The notes beneath the pieces were generated by a model. It searched no databases, had not been told where the DNA came from, and saw nothing but the letters and a program-made list of their open reading frames with translations. Source: Paludibacter jiangxiensis (lineage in GTDB: Bacteria > Bacteroidota > Bacteroidia > Bacteroidales > Paludibacteraceae). From it: a stretch of DNA of 35,809 bases. This document shows, one piece after another, positions 7,825-16,962 of the stretch (position 1 is its first letter; every line of letters starts with the position of its first letter). The DNA lies in NCBI GenBank assembly GCA_945870155.1, contig CAMBSB010000036.1:1-35809 (forward strand). The letters are read 5' to 3'. Position numbers and translations under genes: made by a program.

Positions 7825-10800
7825 ATGACATTAAATAAACTTCGAATAATTACAACGCTTGTTTTAATGCTTTGTAACATAACGATATATGCACAAAAGG
7901 ATTTAGAAAAATTAATTAGCGACACTTTAACAATAATTGCTAACAAGCAAGCTTCAGTAGGCAAAGTAAATATTTCATCAATTGCCATCAATATTGAAGA
8001 AAAATCAATTTCTGTATTTGCCAACGAAAGATTATCAGAAATACCTATCCGCTTAACAACTGTTGATAGAATATATAAAATGATATCGAACGTAATGGGC
8101 TCAAAATATGCCGGTTACAAAGTCAATTGCATGACTGCCAATATTGAAATATCGTTTTTAATTCCAAATTTTTTCAGAACTGAATCTTATGATAATCAGC
8201 GATTAAAAAAATCAGATTTTACGATTACTCCCTTAATTACAAATACTTCCCGACCATATATTGCATCCAGTGGATTACAAAATAAGCACATAGCTTTGTG
8301 GCAAAGTCATGGTTGGTATTATAATCAAAAATCAGGCAAATGGATGTGGCAGCGTGCCAGGCTATTTCAAACAGTAGAAGATTTGTTTACGCAATCATTT
8401 GTGTTACCATATTTAGTTCCTATGCTTGAAAACGCCGGTGCAAACGTTCTCTTGCCACGTGAGCGGGACACACAAATTAATGAAATTATTGTTGATAATG
8501 ATATAAATAATGCATTAGGTAGATATTCAGAACATAACGACAGGAAAAGTTGGAAAACTGGAGAGGCAGGATTTGCAAATTTACAAAAAGTGTATAAGCA
8601 AGGCGAAAATCCATTTAAAATGGGCACTTACAGATTTGTTTCATCAATAACCGAAGATGATGAATTAACTTATGCTGAATGGACTCCAAATATTCCTGAC
8701 AATGGATTTTATGCTGTTTATGTTTCTTATAAATCAGAAGAAAAAAGTGTAACCGATGCCCGATATACAGTTTATCATAAGGGTGGAAAAACCGAATTTA
8801 GCGTGAATCAAAAAATTAACGGAGGTACTTGGTTATATTTGGGAACATTTAAATTTGAAAAAGGAAAAAACAGACAATATAAAGTTGTTTTATCAAATTT
8901 AAGCAAAACATCCAATAGAATTATAACAGCAGATGCCGTAAAATTTGGAGGCGGTTTGGGGAATATTGCTCGAAGTCCGAATGAAGCCGGAATTACTCAA
9001 AACGTAAAAAGTTCGGATAGTATTGGTTTGGCAAATGCCGTGATTTTACCAGTTGAAGTTAAGGAGCCAATTACAAGTAATTATCCACGCTACACTGAAA
9101 GTGCTCGATATTGGCTACAATGGGCCGGAATGCCCGACAGTATATATAGTAGAAACGAAGGCAAAAACGACTATACCGATGATTATCAATCACGTGGGTT
9201 GTGGGTAAATTATTTGGCCGGTGGCTCCTCAGTTTTGCCCTCTAAAGTTGGTTTGGGGGTTCCTATAGATTTCTCCTTAGCATTTCATACCGATGCCGGA
9301 ACCACTTTCAACGATTCAATAATTGGTATTTTAGGTATTTGTTCAGTTTCAAATTCAGCAGGTAACACAGTTTTTGCTAATGGCATGTCGCGTTGGGCTT
9401 CGCGCGACTTGACAGATATTATTCAAACTCAAATTACAGAAGATATTCGTAAAGTTTTTGCGCCGGAATTTACCCGTCGTGGCTTATGGAATAAGAGTTA
9501 TAGCGAATCGCGTACGCCAGAAGTGCCTGCCATGTTGCTTGAATTGCTTTCTCACCAAAACTTTGCTGATATGCGTTACGGGCTCGATCCACGTTTTAAG
9601 TTTCTTGTAAGTCGCGCTATTTACAAAGGAATGCTTAAGTTTTCCAGCTCACTTTCAGGCAGTCCTTATATAGTTCAACCTTTACCGGTTCGCGAATTTA
9701 GCTCCCGATTCATAGCTAAAAACAGGGTTGAATTGAGATGGCAACCTACAAACGATAGCATTGAACCAAGTGCTAAAAGCGAACACTATATTGTTTATAC
9801 ACGCATTGATGAGGGTGGATTTAACAATGGTATCGTAACCAATAACAATAAAATTGTTATGGAAATTCAACCTGGAAAAATTTATAGTTTCAAAATATCG
9901 GCTTTAAATGATGGTGGTGAAAGTTTCCCTTCCGAAATTTTATCAGTTTGCCGTATGCAACATGAACGCGGCAATGTATTGATTGTTAATGGATTTGATA
10001 GAATAAGTGCTCCGGGAAGTTTTGTTCAAAATCACACATCGGGTGGATTTAAAAATGATGATGATCCGGGAGTGCCCTATTTGAACGATTATAGTTTTAT
10101 TGGTAAACAATTTGAATTCGATCGATCAAAACCTTGGGTAACGGACGACAATCAAGGTTTTGGTGCAAGTTATTCAAATTATGAGACTCAGGTTATTGCC
10201 GGAAATACTTTCGACTACCCTTATTTACACGGTAAATCTATCAAATTAGCTGGTTTTTCTTTTGTTTCATGTTCGAAAGAATCCGTTTTAAACAAGGCTA
10301 TTTCGTTGAAAGATTATCCTATAGTTGATTTGATTTTGGGCAAACAAAAACAAACTTTTATAGGAAATGCAAAAAAAGATATGGAATTTAAAACTTTTCC
10401 ATTAGCTTTGCAACAAAGTTTACTTACTTATTGTGATCAAGGAGGTAAATTGTTGGTTAGTGGAGCTTATATTGCATCCGATTTTTACAATTCAAATTAT
10501 ATAAAAATTGAAGAAAAACTCTTTTTGGAGAATACTTTAATGATTAAATTGAATTCCGGAATAGAAAATCTTAGTTCTAAAGTTAAAATGGTAAATTCCC
10601 CATTTAGTGAATTTAACAGAGGAGAGTTTTCTTTTTACGATTTGCCCAACAAGTATTCATATTATCTTGAATCGGCTAATGCTATTGAACCATCGGGATT
10701 AGGAGCATTTACAATATGCAGATACAATGGTACAAATTTAAGTGCCGGAGTGGCTTACAAAGGGAAATATAAACTGTGCGCTTTAGGTTTTCCATTTGAA

Positions 10801-10872
10801 GTTATTCAATCTGAAAAAGAACGAAATAAATTGATGGAATCGGTTTTGAGTTTTTTTGGTAGTGAAAGATGA
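7825..10872 (+). CDS. Large exported Amidase_3-like protein with inserted golvesin/xanthan-lyase-type domain
   Basis: A 1015-aa exported protein. The ATG at 7825 gives a clean signal peptide (MTLNKLRIITTLVLMLCNIT, then IYAQ); the frame is open to a TTG at 7801, which would add eight basic residues. Four residues fit the Amidase_3 zinc amidase site: H162 (WQSHGWYY), E213 (PRERD), H488 (AFHTDAG) and the catalytic-type E573 (LLELLSHQN). Between E213 and H488 lies an insertion of about 275 residues. It contains a beta-rich module (about 265-380, 'YAEWTPNIPDNGFYAVYVSY' region) like the golvesin C-terminal/xanthan-lyase carbohydrate-binding domain. A fibronectin-III-like segment follows at about 620-705, then a C-terminal domain of unknown type. 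Such proteins are often labelled xanthan lyase, but the visible catalytic residues argue for peptidoglycan amidase activity. Direct activity is unproven. Confidence 0.8.
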   Translation: MTLNKLRIITTLVLMLCNITIYAQKDLEKLISDTLTIIANKQASVGKVNISSIAINIEEKSISVFANERLSEIPIRLTTVDRIYKMISNVMGSKYAGYKVNCMTANIEISFLIPNFFRTESYDNQRLKKSDFTITPLITNTSRPYIASSGLQNKHIALWQSHGWYYNQKSGKWMWQRARLFQTVEDLFTQSFVLPYLVPMLENAGANVLLPRERDTQINEIIVDNDINNALGRYSEHNDRKSWKTGEAGFANLQKVYKQGENPFKMGTYRFVSSITEDDELTYAEWTPNIPDNGFYAVYVSYKSEEKSVTDARYTVYHKGGKTEFSVNQKINGGTWLYLGTFKFEKGKNRQYKVVLSNLSKTSNRIITADAVKFGGGLGNIARSPNEAGITQNVKSSDSIGLANAVILPVEVKEPITSNYPRYTESARYWLQWAGMPDSIYSRNEGKNDYTDDYQSRGLWVNYLAGGSSVLPSKVGLGVPIDFSLAFHTDAGTTFNDSIIGILGICSVSNSAGNTVFANGMSRWASRDLTDIIQTQITEDIRKVFAPEFTRRGLWNKSYSESRTPEVPAMLLELLSHQNFADMRYGLDPRFKFLVSRAIYKGMLKFSSSLSGSPYIVQPLPVREFSSRFIAKNRVELRWQPTNDSIEPSAKSEHYIVYTRIDEGGFNNGIVTNNNKIVMEIQPGKIYSFKISALNDGGESFPSEILSVCRMQHERGNVLIVNGFDRISAPGSFVQNHTSGGFKNDDDPGVPYLNDYSFIGKQFEFDRSKPWVTDDNQGFGASYSNYETQVIAGNTFDYPYLHGKSIKLAGFSFVSCSKESVLNKAISLKDYPIVDLILGKQKQTFIGNAKKDMEFKTFPLALQQSLLTYCDQGGKLLVSGAYIASDFYNSNYIKIEEKLFLENTLMIKLNSGIENLSSKVKMVNSPFSEFNRGEFSFYDLPNKYSYYLESANAIEPSGLGAFTICRYNGTNLSAGVAYKGKYKLCALGFPFEVIQSEKERNKLMESVLSFFGSER

Positions 10873-10995
10873 TGAAGAACCTTTATATTAGACAAAAGAT
10901 AAAAGACTCAGTGACAAGATTTCGGACAATTACATGAAGATTGAATCCAAACAGATAAAATAGTAGCATATAAAAACTCATAACAAAAATTAACA

Positions 10996-12030
10996 ATGAA
11001 AGCAAAAATCGGAATTTTTTTATTGTCAACAATTATTTTAGCATCCTGTGGAAATGTTGGAAATTCATTGCCATCGGTTGCCGGCAATCCTTTTTCGTTA
11101 CTGGTAGTAATGAATGATTCAGCTTGGAAAGCCCCTGCAGGACGTACAATAGTAGCACTTTTTGATCAGGATATGGACGGTTTACCTCAATCGGAGCCAA
11201 TTATGGATATGAATCAGTGCAATCAAACATTATTCACCGATGCGCTTAAACCTTCACGTAATATTTTATTGACCGAAATTTCTGAAAAATATACTGCCCC
11301 AAAAATTACTTACGCCAAAGATAAATGGGCTTATCCACAGGCTATTGTAAAAATTGTAGCACCAAACGATACATCATTTGTATCAACAATAAATAAATAT
11401 GGCCCAAATATTCAGGAGTATTTTGTGCGTACCGAACGTGAAAGACGTATGAAGTACCTATCTGAAAATGCGAATGAAAACTCTAAAAAGGAAGTTGCTG
11501 ATATGTTTGGTATTCAGATAGATATGCCTCAAGGTTTAAGCAAATCAACCAAGCGTAAAAACTTTTATTGGATCACAAACGACCAAGCAGGCGTACGACA
11601 GGATATAGTTATTTATTCATATCCTTATACCGATAAAAAAACATTTTCGCGCGACTTTATTATTGCCAAACGCGATTCAATACTAAAAAACAATATCCCT
11701 GGCGAAATTAAAGGTTCATACATGAGTACTGAAGTAAAATATGTGATGCCAACATTCAACGAAATTTGGGTTAATGATGGTTATTGCGCAGAATTACGCG
11801 GACTTTGGAGAATGAGAAATGGTGCTGCAATGGGTGGTCCTTTCTATAGTCATACTCGATTGGACGAAATTAATCAACAAGTAATTACAATCGAAGCTTT
11901 TGTTTTTGCCCCAGGAAAAAGCAAACGTAACACGATGCGACAACTTGAAGCAGTTGTTTTTTCAGCCAAATTGCCTCAGGAAATTAATGCTATAAAAGAA
12001 GTGGAAATCGTTGCTGATAAGAAAAAATGA
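10996..12030 (+). CDS. DUF4837-family lipoprotein
   Basis: A 344-aa protein with a lipoprotein signal peptide (MKAKIGIFLLSTIILASCG, lipid-modified Cys18). It is predicted to be anchored at a membrane with a soluble periplasmic domain. The body resembles DUF4837 proteins of Bacteroidota: an early 'GNPFSLLVVM' strand, 'FYWITNDQAGVRQDIVIYSY' in the middle (about 191-210) and 'LRGLWRMRNGAAMGGPFYSH' (about 274-293). Function is unknown. It follows the Amidase_3 gene by 123 bp and precedes pdxA by 148 bp on the same strand. The gaps contain low-complexity repeats rather than a clear promoter. Confidence 0.85.
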   Translation: MKAKIGIFLLSTIILASCGNVGNSLPSVAGNPFSLLVVMNDSAWKAPAGRTIVALFDQDMDGLPQSEPIMDMNQCNQTLFTDALKPSRNILLTEISEKYTAPKITYAKDKWAYPQAIVKIVAPNDTSFVSTINKYGPNIQEYFVRTERERRMKYLSENANENSKKEVADMFGIQIDMPQGLSKSTKRKNFYWITNDQAGVRQDIVIYSYPYTDKKTFSRDFIIAKRDSILKNNIPGEIKGSYMSTEVKYVMPTFNEIWVNDGYCAELRGLWRMRNGAAMGGPFYSHTRLDEINQQVITIEAFVFAPGKSKRNTMRQLEAVVFSAKLPQEINAIKEVEIVADKKK

Positions 12031-12090
12031 TGTGATGATGTGATGATGTGGTGATGTGATGATGTAATGATGTGGTGATGAGATAATGTG
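12028..12090 (+). repeat. GATG-type tandem repeat after the DUF4837 gene
   Basis: An imperfect array of TGATG/TGGTG units (period about 8-9 bp) begins at the DUF4837 stop codon and runs for about 60 bp. The stop TGA is the first unit. There is no coding content. Confidence 0.85.
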
Positions 12091-12096
12091 GCATGC

Positions 12097-12162
12097 AATT
12101 AACTAATCAACGAATTAACTAATCAACGAATTAACAAATCAACAAATTAACCAATTAACTAA
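12097..12162 (+). repeat. AATTAACTAATCAACG-type tandem repeat in the pdxA leader
   Basis: Units resembling AATTAACTAATCAACG (about 16 bp) repeat roughly four times with decay and end 16 bp before the pdxA ATG. The array lacks G on this strand almost entirely, so the leader would be unstructured. A related AATCAACC repeat precedes the PqqD-like gene. Confidence 0.8.
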
Positions 12163-12178
12163 AAAACCCAAAAACAAT

Positions 12179-13249
12179 ATGGAAAAAGATAGAATAGTAA
12201 TAGGAATTACTCAAGGCGATATTAACGGAATAGGTTATGAGGTAATTTTAAAAACTTTAGCCGATGCACGTATGCTTGAGTCATTTGTACCCGTAATATA
12301 TGGTTCAACCAAAGTTGCCGGTTTTTATAGGAAACAACTCGATATTCAAGGACTTAATCTCAATACAATCAACAGTATAGAAGAACTTAATCCTAAACGC
12401 ATAAATATAATAAATTGCACCGACGAAGAAATTAAAGTAGAACTTGGAAAATCAACCAACGAAGCTGGAAAAGCCGCATATGCTGCCCTTGAACGAGCTA
12501 CAGATGATTTGAAAAAGGGTTTTTTAGATGCTATTGTGACAGCTCCTATCAATAAAAAGAATATACAGTCAAAGGATTTTCATTTTCCCGGACATACCGA
12601 ATATCTCGAAGACAAATTTGGCACTGGAACTCCTTCGTTGATGTTATTAATAAACGATGTAATGCGTGTAGCGGTTGTTACAGGTCATATTCCGGTTGAA
12701 AAGGTTTCAGAATCATTGAGCGTTAAACTAATTGCCGAAAAGTTGGTGGTTTTTAATAATTCTTTAAAACAGGATTTTACTATCATTGGTCCACGCATAG
12801 CGGTTTTGGGGCTTAATCCACATGCCGGCGACGATGGGCTAATAGGAAATGAAGAAAATGAAATTATTCTACCTGCTATGAAAGAAGCTGAAAGTAAAGG
12901 TGTTATTTGCACTGGCCCTTACGCTGCTGATGGATTTTTTGGCTCTGGACATTTTAATAAGTTTGACGGAATTTTGGCCATGTATCACGATCAGGGCTTG
13001 ATTCCATTCAAAACAATTTCGATGGAAAGTGGTGTTAATTATACAGCTGGTTTGAGTGTTATTCGTACATCCCCGGCGCATGGAACTGCTTATGATTTGG
13101 CCGGACAAAATGTAGCTTCCGAAGATTCATTCCGTCAGGCAATATATATGGCATGCGATATTTATCAAAACCGCGAAATGAACAAAGAAATATCCAAAAA
13201 TCCATTAAAAATTGAAAACCGCAACGAGCGTGCACCACGTGTAGAGTAA
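12179..13249 (+). CDS. pdxA: 4-hydroxythreonine-4-phosphate dehydrogenase (vitamin B6 synthesis)
   Basis: PdxA oxidises 4-phosphohydroxy-L-threonine with NAD; the product is decarboxylated and condensed by PdxJ toward pyridoxine 5'-phosphate (DXP-dependent route). The 356-aa protein is slightly longer than the E. coli enzyme (329), mainly at the C-terminus. The three metal-binding histidines expected from E. coli (H166, H211, H266) appear as H170 (VVTGH), H215 (NPHAGDDG) and H270 (MYHDQG). Other conserved stretches are ITQGDINGIGYE (10-21), TAPINK (121-126), FPGHTEYL (136-143) and RTSPAHGTAYDLAGQ (296-310). It is complete. It is preceded by a repeat array and followed by a strong inverted repeat. 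pdxJ is not in the window. Confidence 0.97.
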   Translation: MEKDRIVIGITQGDINGIGYEVILKTLADARMLESFVPVIYGSTKVAGFYRKQLDIQGLNLNTINSIEELNPKRINIINCTDEEIKVELGKSTNEAGKAAYAALERATDDLKKGFLDAIVTAPINKKNIQSKDFHFPGHTEYLEDKFGTGTPSLMLLINDVMRVAVVTGHIPVEKVSESLSVKLIAEKLVVFNNSLKQDFTIIGPRIAVLGLNPHAGDDGLIGNEENEIILPAMKEAESKGVICTGPYAADGFFGSGHFNKFDGILAMYHDQGLIPFKTISMESGVNYTAGLSVIRTSPAHGTAYDLAGQNVASEDSFRQAIYMACDIYQNREMNKEISKNPLKIENRNERAPRVE

Positions 13250-13291
13250 ATTTCAGGAACTAAAAATAAACTATTGTTGATGTTGAAATAC

Positions 13292-13327
13292 AAATCCCCC
13301 AATAAGCAAAGCCTAATTGGGGGATTT
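13292..13327. terminator. Inverted repeat between convergent genes, probable bidirectional terminator
   Basis: AAATCCCCCAAT (13292-13303) and ATTGGGGGATTT (13316-13327) are a perfect 12-bp inverted repeat with a 12-nt loop. It lies between the 3' ends of pdxA (+) and the EB_dh-like gene (-). No long T-run follows on either strand, but the stem ends in AAA/TTT on both sides. Confidence 0.75.
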
Positions 13328-13401
13328 ATAGTAAACAAAAACTTCTAATTTCTGAATTATTTAAAAAACTAACGCTGGAAGTTTTTATTTGTCAAACAAA
13401 T

Positions 13402-14613
13402 TTAATTTCTAACTAATTTGTTCACATTTCCTTCCTTGTCTTTTACTAAATAGATACCTTGTTTTAAATTTGAGATATTAACTTGCGAAGAATTTATAAC
13501 CTCTATAAGCTTGTTTCCTGATATATTATAGATTTGAACATCTGTAGCACTATTTAAATTAAGTGTTTCACCATTAGTAGGATTTGGAAAAATTTCTAAA
13601 ATTCCATTTGCTTTAGTATTATTTAATCCACTTAAAGTTTGAACCAATTCAACTACTAAAGCTTCACTCAAGTTAGTGAATGGATTTTTTGTTGCAGTAA
13701 GGGTAATATGAGTTCCATAATTAACATAATCTCTACGGTTTGTTATACCATCAGCATCATTAATCTCAGCTTGTAAAAGAAATTTGTCGCCAATACTAGG
13801 TGCAACCGTTGAACTATATATTTTTTGACCAGCTAGTTTTGTACGAACGCTTGAAAATAAAGTCTTCCAATCATCATCTCTAAATTCAATATAATAAGCA
13901 TTTTCAGTAGAATTATATATACCCGCAACAGTACCCACATGATCTTGAGGAGCACCGCTGGTAGTACTCACCGGATTGTGTTTTGGAGCCCATAATATAG
14001 CTTCAGGATTGGTCGATTCGGTTAATTTTGCAGGGTAAAAAGTGTGAAGCAAGCCGTTGTCTAATCTGGAATACCTCTGGGTACCAGCTTGTAATTCAGG
14101 CGTATGCGGTGTCAACCCAATGTTAATCTGATCCATTCTGTTAGATTGATAAACTGTGCCATCACCAAGTCCTGCATTTGTTGGAATATTTACACCAGTC
14201 ATAAATGAAGGCAAATAACCGGTACGGTAACCATTATGTTTGTCACTATAAATAATCTTATCATCCGTATACCGCATTAACATATAGTAATGGTTGTCAT
14301 CCCAAATAATTTTGTATTTGAAACTAATATCTGACGGACCTGAGAATGCCCCTTCTGGGGAAACAGCTACCGCCGGGGCTACCCAATCTATAACCGGAGA
14401 AATTGCAAATGCTTGTTTCCATACCGCATGTCCCCATGCTGCATCAGTCGGATCACCATCAATATTTGGTGCAACTATTACTTTGGGGGCTTGATATAAA
14501 CGAGCTATATCTGTTATGGGTACACTCGGATGAATTGTATTATTTTGTGCGTGCAATTGTATTACAAATGCTAAAAGCATAACTGCATTGATTAAAGTAA
14601 ATTTATTTTTCAC
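13402..14613 (-). CDS. Secreted ethylbenzene-dehydrogenase-related domain protein with T9SS C-terminal tail
   Basis: A 403-aa protein with a signal peptide (about 1-22, ending LHA). Residues about 40-310 resemble the EB_dh family, the heme b-binding gamma-subunit-like domain of ethylbenzene dehydrogenase and related molybdoenzymes. The early 'IDGDPTDAAWGHAVWKQAF' is characteristic, and 'WDDNHYYMLMRYTDDK' follows. The last 70 or so residues, beginning IFPNPTNGE and ending in a basic 'NKLVRN', form a type IX secretion sorting domain, so the protein should cross the outer membrane. No other respiratory subunits are nearby. It could bind heme or act as a carbohydrate-binding-like module, since this fold is shared. 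It begins 55 bp after the branching-enzyme gene and may be co-transcribed with it. Confidence 0.8.
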   Translation of the reverse strand: MKNKFTLINAVMLLAFVIQLHAQNNTIHPSVPITDIARLYQAPKVIVAPNIDGDPTDAAWGHAVWKQAFAISPVIDWVAPAVAVSPEGAFSGPSDISFKYKIIWDDNHYYMLMRYTDDKIIYSDKHNGYRTGYLPSFMTGVNIPTNAGLGDGTVYQSNRMDQINIGLTPHTPELQAGTQRYSRLDNGLLHTFYPAKLTESTNPEAILWAPKHNPVSTTSGAPQDHVGTVAGIYNSTENAYYIEFRDDDWKTLFSSVRTKLAGQKIYSSTVAPSIGDKFLLQAEINDADGITNRRDYVNYGTHITLTATKNPFTNLSEALVVELVQTLSGLNNTKANGILEIFPNPTNGETLNLNSATDVQIYNISGNKLIEVINSSQVNISNLKQGIYLVKDKEGNVNKLVRN

Positions 14614-14668
14614 GGACTTTAAAATTAAAAATATTTATATTGAGAGAATAATTCCAAATTACCCACTA

Positions 14669-16669
14669 TTATTGCTTTTTTAATACAAAAGCTGTGCGCG
14701 CAGGTATATATAATTTAAGCCATTCTTTTCCCGATACATCTTTAGGTTCCGACTGTGTAACATGTTCAATTTTTTCATCTATCAAATCAAAACCACCAAA
14801 CAATTTATTATCAGAGTTTAATACCATTTTATATTTACCTTTATCTGCCAATATTCCATAATCGGTAAATGATTTTTCGCCATTAAAGTTGTACACAAAT
14901 ACAAATTTACCTCTCTGATAAACAAGTATTTTATCGTCTTCTTTATCCCATAACTTATTAACTTGTAGTTTGTTGAATGATGGGACAGAATTTATTAACT
15001 CTATCATAGCTCTGTCAAATTCACCAAGGGCGTGGTACAAAAACTTCTCATTATCAACTAATTCCCACTGGCGGCGGGCATATTTATGTGACCAGCCATT
15101 GCCTTCACGCGGGAAATCTATCCATTCAGGGTGTCCAAATTCATTGCCCATAAAATTAAGATATCCACCGTTTATAGTGGTTGCAGTTACAAGGCGAATT
15201 ATTTTATGCAAAGCTATTCCCCTATCCACTATTAGTGTATTATCTCCACGTTGCATGTGCCAATACATTTCGGCATCTATTAATCTGAAAATTATAGTTT
15301 TATCTCCAACCAAAGCCTGATCGTGACTTTCAGCGTAGCTGATGGTTTTTTCGTCAGAGCGTCTGTTAGTTAGTTCCCAATAAATGTGACCTACTTTCCA
15401 GTTCTCATCCTTTACTTCTTTTATGTATTTTATCCAAAAATCAGGTATTCCCATCGCCATTCTATAGTCGAATCCTATGCCTCCATTTTCCACTTTAGTA
15501 GCTAAACCAGGCATACCACTCACCTCTTCTGCAACACTAATTGCATAAGGATTCACTTCGTGTATCAATTTATTGGCTAAAGTAAGATAACAAATAGCGT
15601 CTCCATCTTGATTTAAATTGTAATATGATTCATATCCATTAAAATCTTCACCTAAACCATGACTTCTATAGAGCATTGATGTAACTCCATCGAATCGGAA
15701 GCCATCAAACTTATATTCCTCGAGCCAAAATTTACAATTTGAAAGTAAAAAATGAAGTACCGAAGGTTTTGCATAATCAAAACAAAGTGAATCCCAAGCA
15801 GGATGCTCACGACGAGTGCCACCATGAAAATATTGATAAGGTGTGCCATCAAAATGACCCAAACCTTCAACTTCGTTTCTGACAGCGTGTGAATGAACAA
15901 TATCCATTATAACGGCAATGCCTCTACCATGCGCATCATCTATCAAATGTTTTAATTCTTCGGGTGTACCAAAGCGTGATGAAGCAGCAAAAAAACTGGA
16001 AACGTGATATCCAAACGAGCCATAATATGGATGTTCTTGTATGGCCATAATTTGAATGCAATTATATCCTGCATGTGCTATGCGGGGTAAAATTGTTGTT
16101 CTGAACTCTTCATAAGTCGACACTTTTTCCTCTTTGCTCGACATGCCTATGTGACACTCGTAAATTAGAAGCGGATCGGTTTGTGGTTTAAACTTTGTGT
16201 TTTTAAATTTATAGGTTTGTATTGGATTCCATACCTGAGCACTAAAAATTTTAGTTTCATCGTCCTGAACTACTCTTCTCGACCATGCCGGTATGCGTTC
16301 TCCACTGCCTCCATCCCATTCTATCAACAATTTATATAGTTGAGAATGAGTCATGGCATAGTCATGCATTTTAAGTTCCCAAACTCCATTGGGCATTTTT
16401 TTAAGTTGATAATCCGATTGTCTTTGCCAATTATTAAAATCACCTATCAAAAAAATTGCAGTTGCATTAGGTGCCCATTCCCTAAACATCCAACCATCAG
16501 TAAGCCTATGTAAACCAAAATATAAATAACCTGTTGCAAAGTCTGACAAAGTTTGGTTTTCGCCCGTAAGTCGCTTTTCAACAAGATTAAAATAATCAAA
16601 TCTTCCTTGTATTGCATCAGCAAAAGGAACTAAATAAGGATCGGAATTAACTAAAGGTAATTGGTTCAT
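14669..16669 (-). CDS. glgB: 1,4-alpha-glucan branching enzyme (GH13), eukaryote-like type
   Basis: GlgB creates alpha-1,6 branches in glycogen by cutting and transferring alpha-1,4 chains. The 666-aa protein has an N-terminal CBM48-like domain (about 50-135, 'MFREWAPNATAIFLIGDFN'), a GH13 barrel and a C-terminal all-beta domain. Catalytic residues are D327 in GFRFDGVTSMLY (nucleophile), E381 in SVAEEVSGMPG (acid/base) and H449-D450 in YAESHDQAL (transition-state stabiliser). The 'VAEEVSGMPGL' and 'AESHDQALVGDKT' strings resemble eukaryotic branching enzymes more than the E. coli GlgB subgroup, as is usual in Bacteroidota. Glycogen synthase and phosphorylase genes are absent from the window. 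A -7 box lies about 40 bp upstream. Confidence 0.95.
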   Translation of the reverse strand: MNQLPLVNSDPYLVPFADAIQGRFDYFNLVEKRLTGENQTLSDFATGYLYFGLHRLTDGWMFREWAPNATAIFLIGDFNNWQRQSDYQLKKMPNGVWELKMHDYAMTHSQLYKLLIEWDGGSGERIPAWSRRVVQDDETKIFSAQVWNPIQTYKFKNTKFKPQTDPLLIYECHIGMSSKEEKVSTYEEFRTTILPRIAHAGYNCIQIMAIQEHPYYGSFGYHVSSFFAASSRFGTPEELKHLIDDAHGRGIAVIMDIVHSHAVRNEVEGLGHFDGTPYQYFHGGTRREHPAWDSLCFDYAKPSVLHFLLSNCKFWLEEYKFDGFRFDGVTSMLYRSHGLGEDFNGYESYYNLNQDGDAICYLTLANKLIHEVNPYAISVAEEVSGMPGLATKVENGGIGFDYRMAMGIPDFWIKYIKEVKDENWKVGHIYWELTNRRSDEKTISYAESHDQALVGDKTIIFRLIDAEMYWHMQRGDNTLIVDRGIALHKIIRLVTATTINGGYLNFMGNEFGHPEWIDFPREGNGWSHKYARRQWELVDNEKFLYHALGEFDRAMIELINSVPSFNKLQVNKLWDKEDDKILVYQRGKFVFVYNFNGEKSFTDYGILADKGKYKMVLNSDNKLFGGFDLIDEKIEHVTQSEPKDVSGKEWLKLYIPARTAFVLKKQ

Positions 16670-16710
16670 ATACTTATTTTTGTTATTGTAAAAATATCAT
16701 TTTAAATACT

Positions 16711-16718
16711 CAAATCTA
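16711..16718 (-). promoter_or_regulatory. Possible -7 box of glgB
   Basis: Minus-strand TAGATTTG fits TAnnTTTG, 41 bp before the ATG at 16669. No TTTG is found at the expected -33 spacing. The rest of the 293-bp gap (16670-16962) is AT-rich, and I see nothing else in it. Confidence 0.35.
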
Positions 16719-16962
16719 TTTATGTCATTTTCTAATAATTTATTCACAGGAAAATATAATTACCTGGCAATATGCAATTTAACTATTAATCTAAAGACAT
16801 AAATCAATCTTAATTATTAAGTCAAATTCTGATTAGTGATTTTTTTTCTGTTTTATTGTTTTGGTGCGTGTGATGTTAAATAGTTTTGTGCGTTAGTAGA
16901 TTTATATGAAAACAATTTTTTAATTCGAATTAAAGAATGACATTTTAAAAGTTAAAATATCA

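Noticed and set aside
12097-12162. CRISPR array
   Set aside because: The units are about 16 bp, degenerate and contiguous, without unique spacers, and no cas genes are present.
12346-13108. Minus-strand open frames inside pdxA
   Set aside because: Antisense to intact pdxA, with no plausible start context or similarity.
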